Below are positions 61,301 to 64,000 of a stretch of DNA of 64,000 nt, in pieces. The position numbers were made by a program, and so were the translations under genes. The notes under the pieces were generated by a model, which saw only the letters and a list, made by a program, of their open reading frames with translations, had not been told where the DNA came from and made no database searches. The stretch lies in the NCBI GenBank assembly GCA_964432595.1, contig CAYSOF010000002.1, positions 186,001-250,000 of the forward strand, read 5' to 3'. How positions within the stretch are numbered: position 1 is the stretch's first letter; each line of letters starts with the position of its first letter. The stretch is from DASYLJ01 sp964432595. Lineage in GTDB: Bacteria; Desulfobacterota; Binatia; DP-6.

Positions 61301-61707
61301 GCATGATGCAGATCAACACGCGGTTCGTCGGCGAGGCGCTGCTCGGTGTCGGCGACGTCGAGCGCGCCGATCGCATCACGGACGCCCTGGTCGGCCGCGC
61401 CGGCGGCCGGCTGCGCCAGGCCATGGTGCTGACGGCGCGCGGCGACGTGCTCCTGCATCAGGGACGGCTCGACGAGGCGGCGCATCGCTACGCGGAAGCC
61501 ATCGCCCTCGGGGAGAGCATCGGCTCGCGCTCGACGCAGGCCGCGGCGCTGATCGGCGCCGCCGAGGTCGCGGTCGCGCAGGGCGAGCCGCCCATCGGCG
61601 TCGACCGGGCGGCGGCGTTCTGCGCGGCGCTCGAGCTGTCGCATTTCCGCACGCGCCTGGAGCGCGTCCTCGGCGGCGGGGCCGGCGAAGCCTTCGGCAC
61701 GTCGTGA
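58333..61707 (+). CDS. Zinc-ribbon class III adenylate cyclase/AAA ATPase/TPR protein
   Basis: 1124 residues from ATG 58333; an upstream in-frame ATG (58260 region) with further cysteines is possible. Residues 1-50 hold two zinc ribbons (CVTCGVELIPGKQFCHACGT, CRACGAVLEPTFRFCPDC). A class III cyclase follows (about 90-265): metal Asp in VLFCDLVGSTSIAERL, second Asp in VAGDGLMALFG, transition-state Asn/Arg in GDTTNLAARLQTL. An AAA/NB-ARC-like ATPase starts with Walker A VGDAGSGKSRLLYEF near residue 320 and has FIEDLHWIDEPSRELL. The C-terminal half is helical TPR/MalT-like repeats. Such proteins make cAMP and regulate transcription or signalling. The overlap with the next gene (DNA polymerase II) by GTGA is notable. 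Confidence 0.9.
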   Translation: MRCVTCGVELIPGKQFCHACGTKAAVHCRACGAVLEPTFRFCPDCGTQVEGAVHDVPPPTVADPLAGLLERRSLGGAPAVVASPAAIEGERKLVTVLFCDLVGSTSIAERLDPEEYHDLLEDWLDVMFPEIYRLEGSVNHVAGDGLMALFGAPVAHEDAPHRAVRAALAIRAAMEPLAERLKARHGVTLQLRTGINTGPVVVGPVGTAGQVGFSAIGDTTNLAARLQTLAAPGQILISETTHRLVRGFFDVDPVGPLDVRGKADPVAAYAVRDWRGGVTAMAIAAARGLTPFVGRTVELDGLEAAWRRLGEGHTQVVAVVGDAGSGKSRLLYEFRQRLLAAEVPVFEGRCASMSTTLPYHPFLAMFARWFDLDWDDEETVACAKLVAKFDMPWEQIERRYPLLCRFLSLPIERLADQPPDDLKRETFDAVAKMVLDAAEPRGVVMFIEDLHWIDEPSRELLQDLLRRFVGSPVLLVVTHRPDSAPAWQVATSLQQFVLRPLDDADVASIVRDAAGGPLPAELVSVLVAKAGGSPFFAEELVRALLDEGHLVAEADGSLRLTRALRDVSIPGTVQEVIAARLDSLGPATKRVVQVAAVLGRQFRRSQLEALLAAEGIDVGRELAEAERRGLLHRKTAITTDELRFGESLTQEVAYETLLLRFRRQLHERIGQLLEADPEPGPEHSALLAHHYSRSDNHTKAVDALLVAARDTEEIPSYRVAFGFYRQAWQLAESVLGEREDGHFHQAALSAISAIARLTTFFGAEDLGDAERAIERGLELAELLGDQSVMGHLMFSKGVVMMMRKESDFAGGLALAERGVEVAEELGQAEQAQRLARAVCIHYTIDGRFERALARIEPMLVEMERGMNRERPPDVYLASRWVRDLALYASDEFDRALATAGETWAMAQRVGNRTMRTACGTVLAPVWYLRGHYAEAQRWADMSLELSEEIGNANALATSASIALASRLMQGERPDPSRWIDAMERGLAAAGMMQINTRFVGEALLGVGDVERADRITDALVGRAGGRLRQAMVLTARGDVLLHQGRLDEAAHRYAEAIALGESIGSRSTQAAALIGAAEVAVAQGEPPIGVDRAAAFCAALELSHFRTRLERVLGGGAGEAFGTS

Positions 61708-64000
61708 CCGACGGGGCGGCGCGCGGCTTCGTCCTGACGCCGACGTTTCGCGTGCGGGGCGGACGGGTCGCCGTCCATCTGTACGCGGTGCTCGACGACG
61801 GCACGCCGGCGCTCGTCACCGACGACCGCCTGCTCCCGTACTGCTTCGTGCGGACGGCCGACGCCGCCGCCGTGCGCGGGCCGGCCGCGACGCCGACGTC
61901 GCTCGTGACGTTCGCCGGCGAGCCCGTGTCGCGGCTCGCGGTGGCGTCGCCCGGCGACCTGACCGCGCTGCGGCGGCGCCTCGTCGACGCGGGCATTCCG
62001 GCCTACGAGGCGGACCTGCGCTACGCCTATCGGTGGCTGATCGACCACGACGTGCGCGCGGCGTTCAGCGTCGACGGCCCCTTCGAGACCCACCCGACGC
62101 TCGGACGGCTGTATCACAACCCCGTCGTGCGCCCGGCCGAGTGGACGCCGCGGCTCCGGGTCCTGTCGCTCGACATCGAGACCAGCCTCGACGGCGGCCG
62201 GCTCTGGTCCATCGCCGTCGCCGGCGCGGGCGGCGAGCACGTGTGGATGGTGCACGGCGCGCCCGTGTCGGGTGCCGTGGTCGTCGCCGACGAGGGCGCG
62301 CTGCTCGACGCCTTCATGGCGCACCTGCGCGCGGCCGATCCGGACGTCCTCACCGGGTGGAACGTCTGCGACTTCGACCTGACGGTGCTGCTCGCGGTGG
62401 CGCGCCGGACGGGCCGGCGGCTCGCCATCGGCCGCGACGACGAGGAGGCGCTCGTCCAGCGCGATCAGAGCTTCACGCGCGAGGCGCGGGTCGTGCTGAA
62501 CGGGCGCATGGTGCTCGACGGGCTGGCGCTCATGCGCAGCGCGTTCATCCGCCTCGACGACTACCGGCTCGAGACCGCGGCGCGCACGCTGCTCGGCCGG
62601 GGCAAGCTGTTCGGCCCCGACCATCGCGGCGAGGCGATCGAGGCGGCGTATCGCGACGATCCGGCGCGGCTCGCCGCCTACAACCTGGAGGACGCGCGCC
62701 TCGTGCTCGACATCCTCGACCACACCGGCCTCGTCGACCTGACCGTGCGCCGCAGCCTGCTGACGGGCATGCAACTCGACCGCGTGAGCGCGCAGATCGC
62801 CGCGATCGACTCGCTCTACCTCCGGGCGCTGCGCGCGCGGGGCAAGGTGGCGCCGTCGGTCGACGCCGACCGTCGCGACGCCGCGCCGATCACCGGCGGC
62901 CTCGTGCTCGAGTCGCGGCCGGGCCTGTACCGCAACATCCTCGTGTTCGACTTCAAGAGCCTGTACCCGAGCCTGATCCGCACCTTCAACATCGATCCGC
63001 TGACGCACGTCGTGGGCGCCACCGCACCGGTGCAGCGGACGCCGTCGGGCGCGACGTTCCGTCGCGACGAGCCCGGCATCCTGCCGGAGCTGGTGGCGCG
63101 GCTGTGGGACGAGCGCGCGCGCGCGAAGGCGGCGGGCGACGGCACCGGCGCGCAGGCCACGAAGATCCTGATGAACTCGCTCTTCGGCGTGCTGGGCTCG
63201 CCGGCGTCGCGGCTGTTCTCGCCCGACGTGGCGAATGCGATCACGGTCGCCGGCCAGCACGTGATCCGGCTGGCAGCCGACGCCGCGACGGCGCGCGGCC
63301 ATACGGTCGTCTACGGCGACACGGACTCGATCTTCCTCGACGTCGGCGCGGAAGACGCGGCCGCCGCCGCGGCGCTCGGCCGCCGGCTGCGCGACGAGCT
63401 CGACGCCGCGGTGGCCGAGGCGCTCCACCGCGAGTTCGGCTGCACGAGCCACCTCGAGCTCGAGTTCGAGAAGGTGTACGCGCGCTTCTTCATGCCGGAG
63501 GTGCGCGGCGGCGCCACCGGCAGCAAGAAGCGCTACGCGGGACTGGTCGACGGCGCGCTCGAGATCACCGGCCTCGAGGCCGTGCGGCGCGATTGGAGCG
63601 CCGTCGCGCGGCGCTTCCAGCGCGAGCTCCTGCTGCGCGTGCTGCGCGACGAGCCCGTCGACGACTTCGTCCGCGAGTTCACGACCGCGCTGCGCGCGGG
63701 CACGTTCGACGACGAGCTGGCGTACCGCAAGGCGGTGCGGAAGCCGCTCGAGTCGTACACGCGCACGACGCCCGCGCACGTGAAGGCGGCGCGAAAGCCG
63801 GGCGCGACGGCCGGGCGGATCGTCACGTACGTCGTCACCCGCGCCGGACCCGAGCCCGTCGAGGCGCTGACGGCGCCGCCGGACCACGAGCACTACGTCA
63901 CGCAGCAGCTGAAGCCCCTCGCCGACGCCATCCTGCACTTCGTCGGCACGAAGGACTTCGACGACCTGATCGGCGCGCGGAAGCAGCTCTCGCTGTTCTG
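61704..64000 (+). CDS. polB: DNA polymerase II (family B), stop codon cut by window edge
   Basis: 765 residues from GTG 61704, overlapping the cyclase stop (GTGA). Exonuclease motifs are D157/E159 in LSLDIETSLDGG, N220 to D225 in GWNVCDFDLTVL, and Y326 to D330 in YNLEDARL. Polymerase motifs are D416 in FDFKSLYPSLIRTFN, KILMNSLFGVLGS, Y537 to S542 in YGDTDSIFL and KKRYAGL. All catalytic acids are present. The protein ends QLSLF, like the C-terminus of E. coli Pol II, and the last two bases are TG, so the window stops one base before a probable TGA. The family performs SOS-linked, proofreading repair synthesis. Confidence 0.95.
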   Translation, partial: MTDGAARGFVLTPTFRVRGGRVAVHLYAVLDDGTPALVTDDRLLPYCFVRTADAAAVRGPAATPTSLVTFAGEPVSRLAVASPGDLTALRRRLVDAGIPAYEADLRYAYRWLIDHDVRAAFSVDGPFETHPTLGRLYHNPVVRPAEWTPRLRVLSLDIETSLDGGRLWSIAVAGAGGEHVWMVHGAPVSGAVVVADEGALLDAFMAHLRAADPDVLTGWNVCDFDLTVLLAVARRTGRRLAIGRDDEEALVQRDQSFTREARVVLNGRMVLDGLALMRSAFIRLDDYRLETAARTLLGRGKLFGPDHRGEAIEAAYRDDPARLAAYNLEDARLVLDILDHTGLVDLTVRRSLLTGMQLDRVSAQIAAIDSLYLRALRARGKVAPSVDADRRDAAPITGGLVLESRPGLYRNILVFDFKSLYPSLIRTFNIDPLTHVVGATAPVQRTPSGATFRRDEPGILPELVARLWDERARAKAAGDGTGAQATKILMNSLFGVLGSPASRLFSPDVANAITVAGQHVIRLAADAATARGHTVVYGDTDSIFLDVGAEDAAAAAALGRRLRDELDAAVAEALHREFGCTSHLELEFEKVYARFFMPEVRGGATGSKKRYAGLVDGALEITGLEAVRRDWSAVARRFQRELLLRVLRDEPVDDFVREFTTALRAGTFDDELAYRKAVRKPLESYTRTTPAHVKAARKPGATAGRIVTYVVTRAGPEPVEALTAPPDHEHYVTQQLKPLADAILHFVGTKDFDDLIGARKQLSLF

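Noticed and set aside
1..64000. CRISPR arrays, tRNA or rRNA genes, insertion sequences and prophage genes
   Set aside because: No regular repeat-spacer array, tRNA-like cloverleaf, transposase or phage structural motif could be seen on either strand.

Overview
The window is 64 kb of very GC-rich DNA (about 70% by eye) with tightly packed genes, short gaps and many 4-base ATGA/GTGA overlaps. It contains no rRNA, tRNA, CRISPR array, insertion sequence or prophage that I can recognise, so it reads as chromosomal core plus accessory DNA from a free-living Gram-negative bacterium: there is a TolC/MFP/RND efflux set, several lipoproteins, a Tat substrate and a PlsB acyltransferase. Several secreted proteins carry cysteine-bounded, Ala/Arg/Lys-rich helical modules, and one carries a small Cys-rich N-terminal domain. 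From memory these are typical of uncultured 'deltaproteobacterial' lineages such as Binatia (Desulfobacterota_B). That placement is an inference, not a proof.

Layout. 1-964: C-terminal part of a sigma-54 activator. 1.1-12.1 kb: carbohydrate-active block, with a GH63/MGH1-like hydrolase and an amylo-alpha-1,6-glucosidase followed by a GH15 enzyme; the same minus-strand run continues into an M23 peptidase, cytidine deaminase and radical SAM/SPASM-like protein. 12.4-17.5 kb: a histidine kinase/OmpR-type regulator pair facing a vWA protein, short PspA-like protein and membrane protein operon, with three TACCG direct repeats between them. 17.5-26.2 kb: O-methyltransferase, VOC protein, glucose-1-dehydrogenase-like enzyme, YceI-like protein, secreted GH3 beta-glucosidase, and a GNAT/GMC oxidoreductase/Tat-lipoprotein operon. 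26.3-32.4 kb: TolC/MFP/RND efflux operon with an oversized RND pump.

32.4-38.2 kb: membrane acyltransferase, metal-dependent cyclase, a fused O6-alkylguanine methyltransferase/AlkA glycosylase behind an AraC regulator, a lipoprotein and an APH-like kinase. 38.2-40.4 kb: DUF222-HNH endonuclease and a NucS-like nuclease, the latter in a patch of visibly lower GC. 40.4-45 kb: phospholipid acyltransferases PlsB and a HAD-PlsC fusion, divergently arranged, the fusion overlapping a tandem EthD protein. 45-53 kb: Cys-rich secreted protein, crotonase-fold protein, ThuA/PQQ-dehydrogenase-like secreted protein, quinone oxidoreductase and acyl-CoA synthetase. 53-58.2 kb: signalling cluster (GAF histidine kinase, soluble MCP-tip/Cache protein, RsbRD-type histidine kinase, HDOD protein). 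58.3-64 kb: zinc-ribbon adenylate cyclase/ATPase/TPR protein overlapping DNA polymerase II, whose stop codon is cut by the window edge after its first two bases.

How genes may work together. The GH15, debranching and GH63-like enzymes, with glucose dehydrogenase and beta-glucosidase, suggest turnover of glycogen or other alpha- and beta-glucans to glucose. The AraC/Ogt-AlkA pair is a compact alkylation-repair unit. The two-component system probably controls the envelope-associated vWA/PspA operon. I see no single obviously new multi-gene system. The most unusual items are the shared Cys-helix modules on secreted proteins, the inverted MCP-tip/Cache protein, the Ogt-AlkA fusion, the RND insertion, the HAD-PlsC fusion with an NHx4E motif, and the cyclase-ATPase/PolB overlap.
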